From Variovorax sp. (lineage in GTDB: Bacteria > Pseudomonadota > Gammaproteobacteria > Burkholderiales > Burkholderiaceae_C): DNA of 64,000 nucleotides. How positions within the stretch are numbered: the first letter of the stretch is position 1; every line of letters begins with the position of its first letter. The position numbers and the translations under genes are program-made. Positions 27,905 through 37,994 of the stretch are shown here, one piece after another. The notes under the pieces were generated by a model that ran no database searches, was not told the origin of the DNA, and saw only the letters and a list, made by a program, of their open reading frames with translations. The stretch lies in contig JAGIAI010000028.1 in the NCBI GenBank assembly GCA_017744935.1, positions 28,565-92,564 of the forward strand. The letters are read 5' to 3'.

Positions 27905-28312
27905 TCAAAGACCGAGTGAGGCGATTCCAGCTCGCGCGATCTGCGCGTCCTCGTTCGATTTGACGCCGCTCACACCAACCGCACCGATGACGTGCCCGTC
28001 CTTCACGATCGGCACACCGCCTTCAAGCAGACCCTGAACGCCCGGCGCGGTGAGGAACGACGTGCGACCGCCGTTGATCATGTCTTCATAGGTCTTGCTT
28101 TCGCGGCGCCCCATTGCAGCGGTGTGGGCCTTGGCCGGCGCGATGTGGGAAGAAAGCGCTGCGGCGCCGTCGAGGCGCTGCAGCCAGAGCAGATTGCCGC
28201 CGTCGTCGGCGATCGCGATGGTCACTGCCCAGTTGTTCTTGACAGCTTCGGCTTCGGCGGCCGCGGCGATCGCCTTGACATCGGCGAGTTCGAGGAAAGA
28301 CTTGGTTTTCAT
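27905..28312 (-). CDS. GlcG/HbpS family heme-binding-like protein
   Basis: 135 residues, PF03928 type. Features: AEAEAVKNNWAVTIAIADDGG, LQRLDGA, AKAHTAA and the C-terminal GAVGVSGVKSNEDAQIA. HbpS of Streptomyces binds heme, but most family members have no proven function. No signal peptide. The link to heme rests only on the nearby hemP. ATG at 28312 chosen over one 24 bases upstream. Confidence 0.85.
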   Translation of the reverse strand: MKTKSFLELADVKAIAAAAEAEAVKNNWAVTIAIADDGGNLLWLQRLDGAAALSSHIAPAKAHTAAMGRRESKTYEDMINGGRTSFLTAPGVQGLLEGGVPIVKDGHVIGAVGVSGVKSNEDAQIARAGIASLGL

Positions 28313-28478
28313 GGATCGTCCCAGAAAGTTGCGCAACCTAGAAGCATAGCGCTCGCAAATGGTCGACCGCCTAGCGCGCTAACACCGTTCGGATCCGGGT
28401 ATTTGTTTTTTGCGCCTCTTGTGGCGCCCTAGAATGCGCCCCAACTGCGCGCTGCAGCACATTTGTGGAGTTTCAGTA

Positions 28479-29180
28479 ATGAACGACCCTGTCAACACAC
28501 TCGCCACCTCCGCCAGCTACGGCCAGGCACTACCTCAGGCGGAGCGTCATCGCGTTCTGCGCAACACCTATTGGCTTCTGGCCCTTAGTCTCCTTCCGAC
28601 GGTCCTCGGCGCATGGCTCGGGGTTGCAACGGGAATCACCCGCTCGCTCACGGGCGGCGTCGGACTGATCGTGTTCCTCGCTGGCGCCTATGGCTTCATA
28701 TTCGCGATCGAGAAGACCAAGAATTCCGGCGCTGGGGTTCCAGTGCTTCTGGGCTTCACGTTCTTCATGGGCCTGATGCTCTCGCGCCTGATTGCGATGG
28801 TGCTCGGATTCAAGAACGGGCCCGAACTCGTCATGACCGCATTCGGTGGCACTGCCGGCGTCTTCTTTGTCATGGCCTCCTTGGCGACGGTCGTCAAGCG
28901 CGATCTTTCGGGGATGTCCAAGTGGCTGTTTGTCGGCGCCCTGGTGTTGATGGTCGGCGCGATCATCAACGTTTTCATCGGTTCGACTGCCGGCATGCTC
29001 GCGATTTCGGTCGCGGCGATCGGCATCTTCTCGGCGTACATGTTGTACGACCTCAAGCAGATCATCGACGGCGGCGAAACCAATTACATCAGCGCGACTC
29101 TCGCGCTGTACCTGGATCTATTCAATGTCTTCCAGAGCCTTCTGTCGCTTCTGGGCATCCTGGGTGGCGAGCGCGACTGA
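28479..29180 (+). CDS. Bax inhibitor-1/YccA family membrane protein
   Basis: 233 residues with seven hydrophobic segments and the C-terminal signature IGIFSAYMLYDLKQIIDGGETNYI, typical of YccA. E. coli YccA binds and modulates the FtsH protease; the family may also leak calcium. GTGGAG ends 8 bases before the ATG. Monocistronic, closed by a strong terminator. Confidence 0.93.
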   Translation: MNDPVNTLATSASYGQALPQAERHRVLRNTYWLLALSLLPTVLGAWLGVATGITRSLTGGVGLIVFLAGAYGFIFAIEKTKNSGAGVPVLLGFTFFMGLMLSRLIAMVLGFKNGPELVMTAFGGTAGVFFVMASLATVVKRDLSGMSKWLFVGALVLMVGAIINVFIGSTAGMLAISVAAIGIFSAYMLYDLKQIIDGGETNYISATLALYLDLFNVFQSLLSLLGILGGERD

Positions 29181-29202
29181 ACTCGAAGCGCCTCGCCTCA
29201 CG

Positions 29203-29229
29203 AAAAAGGGTCCTGACGGACCCTTTTTT
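29203..29229. terminator. bidirectional terminator between yccA-like gene and rlmD
   Basis: AAAAAGGGTCC-TGAC-GGACCCTTTTTT. The last T belongs to the rlmD stop codon on the other strand. Confidence 0.85.
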
Positions 29230-30662
29230 CATGCCCGATCGAACACCGCGACTGACTCGACATGCGCAGTGTGCGGAAACATGTTCACCACGCCCGCAAA
29301 CGCGCATCGATAACCTGCCTGATGGACCAGCAGACCCGCATCGCGGGCCAGCGTCGAGGGATTGCAGCTCACATAGACGATACGCTTGGGCGGCACCCAT
29401 CCCGCCTTCAGTTCCGGCTGCTGATGCAGGTCCGCCAAGGCCTTCGCCAGCGCGAACGCGCCTTCGCGCGGCGGATCGACCAACCACTTTTCAGCCGAGC
29501 CATCAGCTACAAGCATCTCAGGCGTCATTTCGAACAGATTGCGTGCGACGAAGCGGGTCGCGGCAAGCTCGCGACGAGCCGCCGTGGCGGGACGGTTCCG
29601 TTCGAAATTGTCGGTTGCACGAGCCACCAGCGTGTCGCTGCCTTCGATTCCCAGCACCTCTGTCGCCCGACTCGCGAGCGGCAGCGTGAAATTGCCCAGC
29701 CCGCAGAACCAGTCGATGACTCGCTCGTCCGGCTGGACGTCGAGCAAGCGGAGCGCCCGACTGACGAGTACCCGGTTGATGTGCGGATTGACCTGCGTGA
29801 AATCCGTCGGCTTGAACGGCATCCTGACGCCGAACTCTGGCAATTCGTACGCCAGCGCCGCGCCTCCTTCCTCGAGCAACTTGACGGTGTCCGGCCCCTT
29901 GGCCTGCAGCCACCATTGCACGCCCTCGTGCTCCGCCGCGAATGCCTTCAGGCGATCAATGTCCGCACCCGACAGAGGCTCCAGATGTCGCAGCACGAGC
30001 GCGATCACGCCCAGACCAAGCCCGTCTGCCGCATCACCGCACGCGAGTTCAATCTGCGGACAGGTATCACGCGCATCCAGTGATCCGATCAGCCCACGCA
30101 GCGGCATCAGCATGTCGCTGACCTGTCGCGGCAGCACGGGGCATACCTTCATGTCCGCCAGATAGCGGCTCTTGCGCTCATGGAAGCCGATAAGTACCGT
30201 GCCCTTCTTGATCACATGTCGCACCGACAGGCGCGCGCGATACCGGTAGTGCCATGCCGGCCCTTCGAGCGGACGCAGGATGTTCTCCGGCCGGACTTTG
30301 CCAAGGTGCCAAAGGTTGTCCTCCAGTGCCCGTTGCTTCACGGCCACTTGTGCAGCGGCATCGAGGTGCTGCATCTTGCAACCACCGCATGCGCCGGCAT
30401 GCAAGCCGAAGTGCGGACAACCAGGCCGCACACGCTGGGACGACTCGCGGCCGATCTTCGTGACCGTGCCCTGCTCCCAGTTGTTCTTCTTGCGGTGCAC
30501 GTTGAGCTGCACCTGCTCGAACGGCAATGCGCCTTCGATGAACACGACCATTCCGTTGGCCTTGTGGGCCACACCCTGCGCATCGAGGTCGAGTGACTCA
30601 ACCTGCAGCCATTCATCGTTGGAGCGCTGCTGCTCCTCGTTCTTCACTTTCGAATCCGTCAT
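29229..30662 (-). CDS. rlmD: 23S rRNA (uracil-1939-C5)-methyltransferase RlmD
   Basis: 477 residues. N-terminal TRAM domain (about 18-75), [4Fe-4S] cysteines in [14 protein letters not shown] (81-94 region), SAM domain with [14 protein letters not shown], and catalytic cysteine in [13 protein letters not shown]. Last gene of the surE-pcm-nlpD-rpoS-rlmD string, 38 bases after rpoS. Confidence 0.96.
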   Translation of the reverse strand: MTDSKVKNEEQQRSNDEWLQVESLDLDAQGVAHKANGMVVFIEGALPFEQVQLNVHRKKNNWEQGTVTKIGRESSQRVRPGCPHFGLHAGACGGCKMQHLDAAAQVAVKQRALEDNLWHLGKVRPENILRPLEGPAWHYRYRARLSVRHVIKKGTVLIGFHERKSRYLADMKVCPVLPRQVSDMLMPLRGLIGSLDARDTCPQIELACGDAADGLGLGVIALVLRHLEPLSGADIDRLKAFAAEHEGVQWWLQAKGPDTVKLLEEGGAALAYELPEFGVRMPFKPTDFTQVNPHINRVLVSRALRLLDVQPDERVIDWFCGLGNFTLPLASRATEVLGIEGSDTLVARATDNFERNRPATAARRELAATRFVARNLFEMTPEMLVADGSAEKWLVDPPREGAFALAKALADLHQQPELKAGWVPPKRIVYVSCNPSTLARDAGLLVHQAGYRCAFAGVVNMFPHTAHVESVAVFDRA

Positions 30663-30700
30663 GCCCCGATTGTCTCAGGCAGCGCGCCCAAGCCTTGCGC

Positions 30701-31744
30701 TCACAGAAGAGCGTCGCGCTGTACGCCGGCCCGCAACAGTTGCCGTCGCATCTTGGCAAGTGCCTCGTTCTGAATCTGCCGTACCCGCTCGCGCGTCAGG
30801 CCAAGGCGAACACTCAACACCTCGAGCGTTTCAGGATCGCGGTCATGCAGACCGTAGCGGCCTTCGAGTACCTCGCGTTCACGCTCGGTGAGAGCCAGGA
30901 TCCATTGATCGAGAAGCCGCTCTATCTCGTGCGTCTGCGTGACACCGGTGGGATCGCCCCCCTCATCGTCCGACGCCACTGTGTCGGCGAGCGTGAAGCT
31001 GTCTTCACCGCGATCATTGCCGGCGTCCAGCGAACGCGGTGCCTCGGCGAGCGCCAGAAGATCAGCCACTTCCTGGACCTCGCGGCCCAGCAACGCAGCA
31101 ACATCTTCGACTCGAATGCCGTCAGGTCGACGGGCCAGGAACTCGGGATCACCCTCCAGCGTCCGGCGTGCGCGCATCACCTGCTGCAGTTCGCGCACGA
31201 CATGAACCGGCAGACGGATCGCGCGCGCCTGCATCATCGCGGCACGTTCGATCGATTGACGGATCCACCAGGTCGCGTACGTGGAAAAGCGGAACCCCCG
31301 CTCGGGCTCGAACTTGTTGATCGCATGCATCAGTCCGAGGTTGCCTTCCTCGATCAGATCCGCCATCGGCACGCCGCGACCGAGATAGCCCTTGGCGATG
31401 TTCACGACGAGGCGAAGGTTGTGCTCGATCATCGACTGCCGCGCGGCGAAGTCCCCGCTTCGCGCGGCGCACGCGGTTCGATACTCCTCCTCGGGAGTAA
31501 ACAGCTCGGTCCGACGGATCTCACGCAGATAGAGCGTGAGCGAATCGCCGCTCTCACCCGAAAGGTCAAAAGCGACTGGACTGCGCAGGCTCTCGTCGCG
31601 ACCGTCGCTCGCTACGCCATCGATCGGATCGTGGGCGTTCGTGCCGCCGGACTCGCCGGCGTGTCCGGATTCGTGAGTCGATGTCCCGCCATCACCCGCC
31701 CCTCGCCGCACGACCGGAGTGCGATAAGGGCGGGAGTTGGCCAT
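30701..31744 (-). CDS. rpoS: RNA polymerase sigma factor RpoS
   Basis: 347 residues. Stationary-phase/general-stress sigma factor. Non-conserved N-terminus (1-65), region 1.2 ([20 protein letters not shown]), region 2 ([32 protein letters not shown]), region 3, and region 4 HTH ([21 protein letters not shown]). Follows nlpD by 6 bases; as in E. coli, a promoter inside nlpD is likely but not identified. Confidence 0.97.
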   Translation of the reverse strand: MANSRPYRTPVVRRGAGDGGTSTHESGHAGESGGTNAHDPIDGVASDGRDESLRSPVAFDLSGESGDSLTLYLREIRRTELFTPEEEYRTACAARSGDFAARQSMIEHNLRLVVNIAKGYLGRGVPMADLIEEGNLGLMHAINKFEPERGFRFSTYATWWIRQSIERAAMMQARAIRLPVHVVRELQQVMRARRTLEGDPEFLARRPDGIRVEDVAALLGREVQEVADLLALAEAPRSLDAGNDRGEDSFTLADTVASDDEGGDPTGVTQTHEIERLLDQWILALTEREREVLEGRYGLHDRDPETLEVLSVRLGLTRERVRQIQNEALAKMRRQLLRAGVQRDALL

Positions 31745-31750
31745 GGCACG

Positions 31751-32710
31751 TTAGCGTGGCGGCAGGTACCGAGCCGGGTCGACCGGCTTGCCCTGACGGC
31801 GTATTTCAAAGTGCAGCTTGACGCGATCAGCGTCACTGTTGCCCATCTCGGCAATCTTCTGCCCCTTCTGCACGGACTGGTCCTCCTTGACCAGCAGCGT
31901 ACGGTTGTGCGCATAGGCGGTCAGATAGGTGTTGTTGTGCTTCAGGATGATGAGGTTGCCGTAACCCCTCAAACCAGCGCCAGCGTAGACCACGCGGCCA
32001 TCTGCGGCTGCGAGAACCGAATCGCCGGCCTTGCCGCTAATGTCGAGGCCCTTGTTCTTGGCCTCATCGAAGCCCGCGATCAAGGTGCCTTGCGCAGGCC
32101 AGATCCAGCCCACATCCTCGTCACCCGATGCCGAAGCTGCGGGCGGAGTCGGCGATGCGGTCAACGGCACGGGCGGCTTGGCCGCGCCGTTCGTGGCCCC
32201 ATTGGCTGACGACGCAGCCGCGGCTGCGGTAGCAGGTGCGACGATCGGTTGCGTCACCGGTCGGGTCGCGGCGCCCGATGTCTCCGTGGTCGATGCGACC
32301 GGCGGTGTCGGCGGCACCGTCGCAGCCCCCCCCACAGGTGGGATCACACGCAACACCTGACCCACTTCGATAAGGTCAGGATTGTCGAGATTGTTCCACT
32401 TCGCGATGTTCTGCCAGCTCTGGCCCGTCTCCGCGCCGATGCGGCGAATCGTGTCGCCAGGTCGCACCGCGTAGTAGCCGGGCTTGCCGTAGTTCTCGAT
32501 GCCAAGCAGCGGCTTGCCCGACGGATCGGTGGTGATCGGAGGCACACCGATGCCCGGCTGGACGCTCGTTGCGCCAGCAGCAGGCGCGCGCGTCATCGCG
32601 CCGCGATCCTCGACAGGCACCGGGCCGCTCGGCGTTGAACATCCCACAATCACGAGCGCAACTGCCAGCGTCATGCCGGCAAGCCAGCCCCGATTGCCAA
32701 TACCCTGCAT
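31751..32710 (-). CDS. nlpD: NlpD-like LysM/M23 lipoprotein
   Basis: 319 residues. Activator of cell-wall amidases at division. Lipobox near residue 24 (VIVGCS), LysM domain (about 80-125, YYAVRPGDTIRRIGAETGQSW), Ala/Pro/Thr-rich linker (130-200), C-terminal M23 domain (about 215-315) whose zinc-binding residues are lost (KGLDISG, AYAHN, LHFEIR), as in E. coli NlpD. GGAAG precedes the ATG; an ATG 15 bases upstream is possible. Confidence 0.95.
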   Translation of the reverse strand: MQGIGNRGWLAGMTLAVALVIVGCSTPSGPVPVEDRGAMTRAPAAGATSVQPGIGVPPITTDPSGKPLLGIENYGKPGYYAVRPGDTIRRIGAETGQSWQNIAKWNNLDNPDLIEVGQVLRVIPPVGGAATVPPTPPVASTTETSGAATRPVTQPIVAPATAAAAASSANGATNGAAKPPVPLTASPTPPAASASGDEDVGWIWPAQGTLIAGFDEAKNKGLDISGKAGDSVLAAADGRVVYAGAGLRGYGNLIILKHNNTYLTAYAHNRTLLVKEDQSVQKGQKIAEMGNSDADRVKLHFEIRRQGKPVDPARYLPPR

Positions 32711-32721
32711 GTGTTCTTCCT

Positions 32722-33495
32722 TCAAGCAATTCCCGATTTTAGGGGGACAAAGTGAACCGCCTCAAGAACGCGACGCTCGGTTCCACGCGCGGTTTTGTCA
32801 ATGACAACGAGGGCTTGCCCACCCGTCGATGATTGGGTCGGTGCGACGATCCTGCCGCCCACAGCGAGCTGTGCAACCCACGCTTCGGGGACTGCCTCCC
32901 CGCCTGCTGCAGCGATGATGCCGGCGTACGGCGCGCCCTTGGCGTAGCCAACCATTCCATCACCCAGCAAGAGGTGAACCGTCGCGAGACGAAACGGCCG
33001 CAGATTCGCGCGCGCACGTTCATGAAGCCCTCGTAGTCGCTCGATGCTGTAGACCTCGCTCGCGACATGACTCAGCACTGCGGCCTGATAGCCGCAACCC
33101 GTGCCGATCTCGAGCACCCGACCCAGTCGGTCGGCCGGTTTGTTTGCGAGCGACGGCGCACCGAGCAACAGTTCGATCATGCGCGCCACCACATTGGGCT
33201 TTGAGATGGTCTGACCGAGTCCAATCGGCAGGCTGGTGTCTTCGTAGGCCTGATTGACCAGCGCACTATCGACAAACATGTGTCGCTCGACCGTGCCCAT
33301 CGCCCGCAACACACGCCCATCGGCGATGCCTTGCGCAGCAAGGCGTTGCACCATGCGGGCGCGCACGGCATCCGACGCCATGGAGGGTGTCGCGTGCACC
33401 GTCGGTCTTGCGGGGGTTGAAGAAGTCCGCCCGCGAACTGCCGGAGGTGCCCCGGTCGTCAGTCGCGCCGGAAATCCAGGACGTTGACCCGCCAT
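32722..33495 (-). CDS. pcm: protein-L-isoaspartate O-methyltransferase
   Basis: 257 residues. Repairs isoaspartyl residues using SAM. Core domain has LPIGLGQTISKPNVVARM and the SAM motif VLEIGTGCGYQAAVL. About 45 extra N-terminal residues, Pro/Arg-rich and unlike the family, precede the core, so an internal start is possible. ATG at 33495 lies one base after the surE stop. Confidence 0.95.
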   Translation of the reverse strand: MAGQRPGFPARLTTGAPPAVRGRTSSTPARPTVHATPSMASDAVRARMVQRLAAQGIADGRVLRAMGTVERHMFVDSALVNQAYEDTSLPIGLGQTISKPNVVARMIELLLGAPSLANKPADRLGRVLEIGTGCGYQAAVLSHVASEVYSIERLRGLHERARANLRPFRLATVHLLLGDGMVGYAKGAPYAGIIAAAGGEAVPEAWVAQLAVGGRIVAPTQSSTGGQALVVIDKTARGTERRVLEAVHFVPLKSGIA

Positions 33496-33496
33496 G

Positions 33497-34261
33497 TCAG
33501 AAAGACTCGCCGAGTCGAGCCACCGTGTCTCGCCAGTCGCCCAGACAGGCATGGTCGGTCAGATCGATCTGCAATGGCGTCAATGCGACATGGCCCTCCG
33601 CCGTCGCATGGAAGTCGGTGCCCTCTCCGCTGTCCTTCGCACCACCCGCGCCGGCGATCCAATACATGGTTTCGCCGCGCGGGCTGTCCTGGGTGATCAC
33701 CTTTTCGGCGGCATGACGGCGGCCGAGCCTGCACACCTTCACCGGCTTCAGATCTTCGAACGGCAGGTTGGGGATGTTGACGTTGAGCAGGAATGCGGGG
33801 CCGCCGATCATCTTCTCGCGTTCGATCTGCTGGACGAGCCTTCTTGCAGCGCGCGCGGCCGCGTCGATGTGCGCCCAACCCTTCTCGATCTGGGAAAACG
33901 CAATGGCAGGAATGCCGAACAGATAGGCCTCCATCGCCGCACCGACCGTGCCAGAGTAGATCGTGTCGTCGCCCATGTTGGCGCCATTATTGATGCCCGA
34001 GACCACAAGATCCGGTTTGTAGTCAAGCAAGCCCTTCAGGGCGATGTGCACGCAATCCGCGGGCGTTCCGGTCACATACCGAAAACCGTTGTGTGCGGCA
34101 TGCACATACAGCGGCGCGGCCAACGTCAATGCGTTGGACTTGGCGCTGTTGTTGTGCTCGGGGGCGACCACCTCGACATCGGCCACATCCTTCAATGCGT
34201 CATGCAGTGCCACGATGCCTGGAGCCTGGTATCCGTCGTCGTTCGAAATGAGTATCTTCAT
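33497..34261 (-). CDS. surE: 5'/3'-nucleotidase SurE
   Basis: 254 residues. Metal-dependent nucleoside monophosphatase of stationary phase. Begins MKILISNDDGYQAPGI (Asp-Asp metal ligands); also VVAPEHNNSAKSN, VSGINNGANMG and YSGTVGAAMEA. First gene of the surE-pcm-nlpD-rpoS-rlmD set. Confidence 0.98.
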   Translation of the reverse strand: MKILISNDDGYQAPGIVALHDALKDVADVEVVAPEHNNSAKSNALTLAAPLYVHAAHNGFRYVTGTPADCVHIALKGLLDYKPDLVVSGINNGANMGDDTIYSGTVGAAMEAYLFGIPAIAFSQIEKGWAHIDAAARAARRLVQQIEREKMIGGPAFLLNVNIPNLPFEDLKPVKVCRLGRRHAAEKVITQDSPRGETMYWIAGAGGAKDSGEGTDFHATAEGHVALTPLQIDLTDHACLGDWRDTVARLGESF

Positions 34262-34391
34262 GGGCGTCTGGAAGTCCGAAAGATTGTAGGCGGCAGGTGC
34301 GTCGCGGCAGGGACAACAGCGTCCTTGCCCGAGGCCTATCATGGCCCGCTCTCTCAATCATCCCCCCGCCCCATCTACAGGAGACACGAGC

Positions 34392-35378
34392 ATGCATGCA
34401 TGGCTCTGCGAAAACCCCGTCGGCGTCGATGCGCTGACATGGAAAGAACTGCCGACACCACAGCCTGGCCCCGGCCAGGTTCTGGTTGAAATCAAGGCAG
34501 CGAGCCTGAACTTCCCCGATCTTCTGATCGTCCAGAACAAGTACCAGATCAAGCCGCCGTTGCCTTTCGTACCGGGATCCGAATATGCCGGCGTGGTTGC
34601 GGCGGTCGGCGAAGGGGTCAAGAACCTGCGCGTGGGCCAGAACGTCGCCTGTCTTTCCGGCACCGGCGGCTTCGGAACGCACACGCTCGCGCCGGCGGCC
34701 TTGTGCATGCCATTGCCCGATGGATTCGGTCATGTCGATGCGGCCGCATTCATCATGATTTATGCGACGTCATGGCATGCGCTGATGGATCGCGCCCAAT
34801 TGAAGGCCGGTGAAACCGTCCTGGTTCTCGGCGCTGCAGGTGGCGTCGGCACCGCCGCAATTCAGATTGCAAAAGCAGTCGGTGCCAAGGTGATCGCCGC
34901 GGCCTCCACCGATGAGAAATGCGAGCTTTGCAAGTCCATTGGCGCAGATGCGACGATCAACTACACGACGCACGGTCTTCCCAATGCATTCCGCGACGCC
35001 GTCAAGGCCGCGACCGACGGCAAAGGACCGGATGTGATTTACGACCCGGTCGGCGGCGAATTCGCCGAGCCCGCATTCCGGTCGATTGGATGGCGCGGCC
35101 GCTATCTTGTCGTCGGTTTCGCTGCAGGCCCCATTCCCTCGCTGCCGCTGAATTTGGCGCTCCTCAAAGGCGCCTCCCTGGTCGGCGTGTTCTGGGGAGA
35201 TTTCGCCAAACGTGAACCGAAGGCGAATGCGCAGACGATGGCCGAATTGGCCAAATGGTATGGAGAGGGAAAGATCAAGCCGGTGATCGACAGCACCATG
35301 TCCATGGCGGACCTGAAGGCCGCCTACGCGCATATGGGCTCGCGCGGCGTGAAGGGCAAGCTCGTCCTCGTCAACTAA
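34392..35378 (+). CDS. NADPH:quinone oxidoreductase family (zinc-free MDR) protein
   Basis: 328 residues. Medium-chain dehydrogenase fold without the zinc ligands. N-terminal GroES-like domain with SLNFPDLLIVQNKYQ and PGSEYAGVV, then Rossmann domain VLVLGAAGGVGTAAIQIAK. Resembles quinone oxidoreductase/2-haloacrylate reductase relatives; substrate unknown. AGGAGA precedes the ATG. Divergent from surE and closed by a terminator. Confidence 0.92.
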   Translation: MHAWLCENPVGVDALTWKELPTPQPGPGQVLVEIKAASLNFPDLLIVQNKYQIKPPLPFVPGSEYAGVVAAVGEGVKNLRVGQNVACLSGTGGFGTHTLAPAALCMPLPDGFGHVDAAAFIMIYATSWHALMDRAQLKAGETVLVLGAAGGVGTAAIQIAKAVGAKVIAAASTDEKCELCKSIGADATINYTTHGLPNAFRDAVKAATDGKGPDVIYDPVGGEFAEPAFRSIGWRGRYLVVGFAAGPIPSLPLNLALLKGASLVGVFWGDFAKREPKANAQTMAELAKWYGEGKIKPVIDSTMSMADLKAAYAHMGSRGVKGKLVLVN

Positions 35379-35399
35379 GGCGCAGCGCGACAAGCCAAC

Positions 35400-35426
35400 A
35401 AAAAAGCCCGCGATTTGCGGGCTTTT
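35400..35426. terminator. bidirectional terminator between qor-like gene and hns
   Basis: AAAAAGCCCGC-GATTT-GCGGGCTTTT; works for both convergent genes. Confidence 0.85.
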
Positions 35427-35442
35427 AGCTGAGGGCCAAGGG

Positions 35443-35781
35443 TTACTTGATTTCGAAGTCCGACAGCGATTTCCCTGCTGCCAACGCTTCCGTTACCCAG
35501 CGCGGTTTGCGACCACGGCCACCAGACCACGTCTCTCCTGTCGGGCTGCGGTACTTTGCAGCTGCCTTTGCAGGCGCCGCAACCACATTCCTTCTGGCGC
35601 CACGCACCGCAAGTTTCAGATCGGAGGCAGTCAATCCGTATTCCGCGATCTTCCTGCGCACTTCCTCGATCACACCAGCCCGCTCTTGATTCCTGAGCTC
35701 TTCGGCTTGCTTGCGCAATTGCGCAATCTGCTCGTCGTGCTTCTTGATCTGGGAATTGATGTCGGCAAGGGTTGAGGCCAT
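35443..35781 (-). CDS. H-NS-like histone-family nucleoid protein
   Basis: 112 residues. N-terminal coiled-coil oligomerisation part (1-50, DINSQIKKHDEQIAQLRKQ), then a C-terminal DNA-binding domain with YRSPTGETWSGGRGRKPRWV, close to the H-NS/BpH3 hook Q/R-G-R that enters the AT-rich minor groove. Strong ribosome-binding site GGAGGATT. The AT-rich 35782-35850 upstream could be autoregulated. Confidence 0.95.
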   Translation of the reverse strand: MASTLADINSQIKKHDEQIAQLRKQAEELRNQERAGVIEEVRRKIAEYGLTASDLKLAVRGARRNVVAAPAKAAAKYRSPTGETWSGGRGRKPRWVTEALAAGKSLSDFEIK

Positions 35782-35851
35782 CGGTGCTAATCCTCCGAAT
35801 TGGAAAGCAAAAATTCTAATTGAGATTCCAATTGCAGCAACCGAGACGCGC

Positions 35852-35885
35852 AAAAAAAAGCGCCGACCCGAGGGTCGGCGCTTTT
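35852..35885. terminator. terminator after tRNA-His
   Basis: GCGCCGACC/GGTCGGCGC stem with CGAG loop, flanked by A8 and T5. Ends the leftward tRNA-His transcript. Confidence 0.8.
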
Positions 35886-35899
35886 TGATCAATGCTGTT

Positions 35900-35975
35900 T
35901 GGGGTGGCTGATGGGACTCGAACCCACGACGACCAGAATCACAATCTGGGACTCTACCAACTGAGCTACAGCCAC
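35900..35975 (-). tRNA. tRNA-His (anticodon GTG)
   Basis: Minus-strand cloverleaf: acceptor GTGGCTG/CAGCCAC, D arm GCTC...GAGT, anticodon stem CAGAT/ATTCTG region with loop TTGTGAT, T arm with GTTCGAGTC. CCA is encoded (35902-35900) and position 35976 encodes the G-1 typical of tRNA-His. Confidence 0.97.
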
Positions 35976-36005
35976 CGCAGAGCCAACAATTGTAGCGTGA
36001 AAAAG

Positions 36006-37919
36006 CTACCTTTCGGCGCCGATGGCGGAATCAGACGGCTTCGGCACCAAGATTTCGGCCTTGAAGCGGTTCTTCAGCATGTCGTAGTAGGCGGCCGTCT
36101 CGGCGGCTCCCACCGCCTGCCCGAGCTGCTCGCTCTCCTGCTTGGCCACTTCCGGCGTGGGCGGCGTGCGCGGCACGCTCTTCACGACCCGAACGACGGC
36201 GAAGCCTTGGGCCCCCAGGTCGGCACCGACCAGCGCGGGCAACTTGGCGCCGTCGGCGCGGAGCGCGGCCTCGATCACCTGCGGCGGTTGCGACTGCGGT
36301 TCCAGGCGCGAGACCGTGACGGGAGAACCGAATGTGGCACCAGCCGCATCGGCCTGCCAAGCCTTGAGCTTGGCTGCCCCCTCCTCCTTCGCAAGGGCCG
36401 CAGAACGCTCAGCGACGAGCTGTGCGCGGACCTTGTCCTTGACTTCGTCGAACGGCAATGCGCGCGCCGGCGAGTACTGGATCACGCGGCCGGCCGCGAG
36501 CTGGTTCGCGCCAACCTCGATGGCCTCGGTGTTGTGCTTGCGCTCTAGCGAATCGGGCGCAAACAGCGCGTTCAGGAAATTCCGGTTTGCCAGGGGACCG
36601 GTAGCGCCCGGCGTGGGCACCCGTCGAACGTTGGCCGCCGTCTGGATGATGAGGTTCAGCTTTTCCGCTGCGGGCTTCAGGCTGTCGGGCTGCTGATAGA
36701 CGATATCGGTGAACGTTTCGGCCGCCTTGGCGAACTCCTGGGTCGCCTGCTGGCTCCGGACCTCGTTTTCGATCGTCGCACGGACCTTCTCGAACGGTGG
36801 CACCACCGCCGGCTTGATGTCGTTCAAGTGAATGATGTGAAAGCCGAATTCGGATTCGACAACGTTGCTGATCTCGCCCTTCTTGAGCGCGAACAACGCG
36901 TCCTCGAAAGGCTTGACCATGGCGCCGCGCGTCACGAAGTCGAGGTCACCGCCCCTCTCCGCGGAGACGGGATCCTGCGAATTCTTGCGAGCCACGTCCG
37001 CGAAGGTGGCCGGCGCCTTGCGAACTTCGGCGAGCAGTTCCTCTGCCTTTGCGCGAGCCTTCTCGCGGTCGGCGGCGGCCGCACCTGCAGGAACGGCAAT
37101 CAGAATATGGCTTGCGCGACGCTCTTCCTTGCTACCGAAGCGGGCACTGTTCTGATCGTAGTAGCTGCGCAGATCCGCATCGCTGATCGCGATGTTCTTC
37201 TTGGCGGCTTCGAGATCAAGCAGCAGGTACTCGACGCTCGCTTCTTCGGGCGCCTGGAACTGCGCGGAATGATCCTTGTAGAAAGCCTGCAAATCTTCAT
37301 CGGTGACCTTGACCTTGGAAGCGAAATCAGCCGGCTTGAAAAGCGCGACCTGGATTTCGCGACGGTCATAGAACGCATTGAGCGTTGCAGCGGCTTGTGC
37401 GGCGCTCGCGAACGCAGTTCCGGAAATTCCGAGCGACACCTGCTGCGTCGCGAGCTCTGCACGAATCGCGGCTTCGTATTGTTCCGGCGTGCGGCCGGTG
37501 GCCCGCATGAAACCTTCGCGATCGAACTTGCCGTCAGGCGTTCGGAAGGCAGCGAGGCCGGTATTTTCCGCAAAGAGACGCGCAAGTCGTTCTTCGGAAA
37601 CCGTCATGTTCGACTTCGCGGCGGCGGCTGCCAGCACGCGATCGCGAACCATGCGCTCCAGCGTGGCATAGCGCGCGGCGTCCGAATCGAGCATGGCGGG
37701 CTCGATGTTCGGCGCTTGCTGGCGGATGCGGTCGACCTCGTTGCGGTGCTGTTGCTCCCATTCGGGGCGCGTGATATCGGCGCCATCCACGCGCGCCACC
37801 TTCTCGGCCTTGCCGCTTCCCTCGTAGCGATTGACGCCGAACAGCACGAACGAAGGAATGATCAGCAAGAACAAGAACCCCATGATGATCTTGTTGTACT
37901 TGCGGAAGGAATCAAACAT
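36006..37919 (-). CDS. ppiD: periplasmic folding chaperone / peptidyl-prolyl isomerase PpiD
   Basis: 637 residues. Membrane-anchored SurA-like chaperone at the Sec translocon exit. N-terminal anchor (about 12-30, IIMGFLFLLIIPSFVLFGV), SurA_N-type helical region (40-240), a parvulin domain (about 262-365, RRASHILIAVP...GFHIIHLND), and a long C-terminal region. Lies between tRNA-His and tRNA-Val, downstream of hupB as in E. coli. Confidence 0.95.
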   Translation of the reverse strand: MFDSFRKYNKIIMGFLFLLIIPSFVLFGVNRYEGSGKAEKVARVDGADITRPEWEQQHRNEVDRIRQQAPNIEPAMLDSDAARYATLERMVRDRVLAAAAAKSNMTVSEERLARLFAENTGLAAFRTPDGKFDREGFMRATGRTPEQYEAAIRAELATQQVSLGISGTAFASAAQAAATLNAFYDRREIQVALFKPADFASKVKVTDEDLQAFYKDHSAQFQAPEEASVEYLLLDLEAAKKNIAISDADLRSYYDQNSARFGSKEERRASHILIAVPAGAAAADREKARAKAEELLAEVRKAPATFADVARKNSQDPVSAERGGDLDFVTRGAMVKPFEDALFALKKGEISNVVESEFGFHIIHLNDIKPAVVPPFEKVRATIENEVRSQQATQEFAKAAETFTDIVYQQPDSLKPAAEKLNLIIQTAANVRRVPTPGATGPLANRNFLNALFAPDSLERKHNTEAIEVGANQLAAGRVIQYSPARALPFDEVKDKVRAQLVAERSAALAKEEGAAKLKAWQADAAGATFGSPVTVSRLEPQSQPPQVIEAALRADGAKLPALVGADLGAQGFAVVRVVKSVPRTPPTPEVAKQESEQLGQAVGAAETAAYYDMLKNRFKAEILVPKPSDSAIGAER

Positions 37920-37957
37920 GCTGGAGCACTCTCTTTGACGGATTGCGAAACGGCAAC

Positions 37958-37986
37958 AAAAAAGGCGAACGCTTTGTTCGCCTTTT
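37958..37986 (-). terminator. terminator after tRNA-Val
   Basis: GGCGAAC/GTTCGCC stem with 5-base loop; A6 on the plus strand gives the T-run in the leftward direction. Separates the tRNA from ppiD. Confidence 0.75.
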
Positions 37987-37994
37987 GTGTCGGG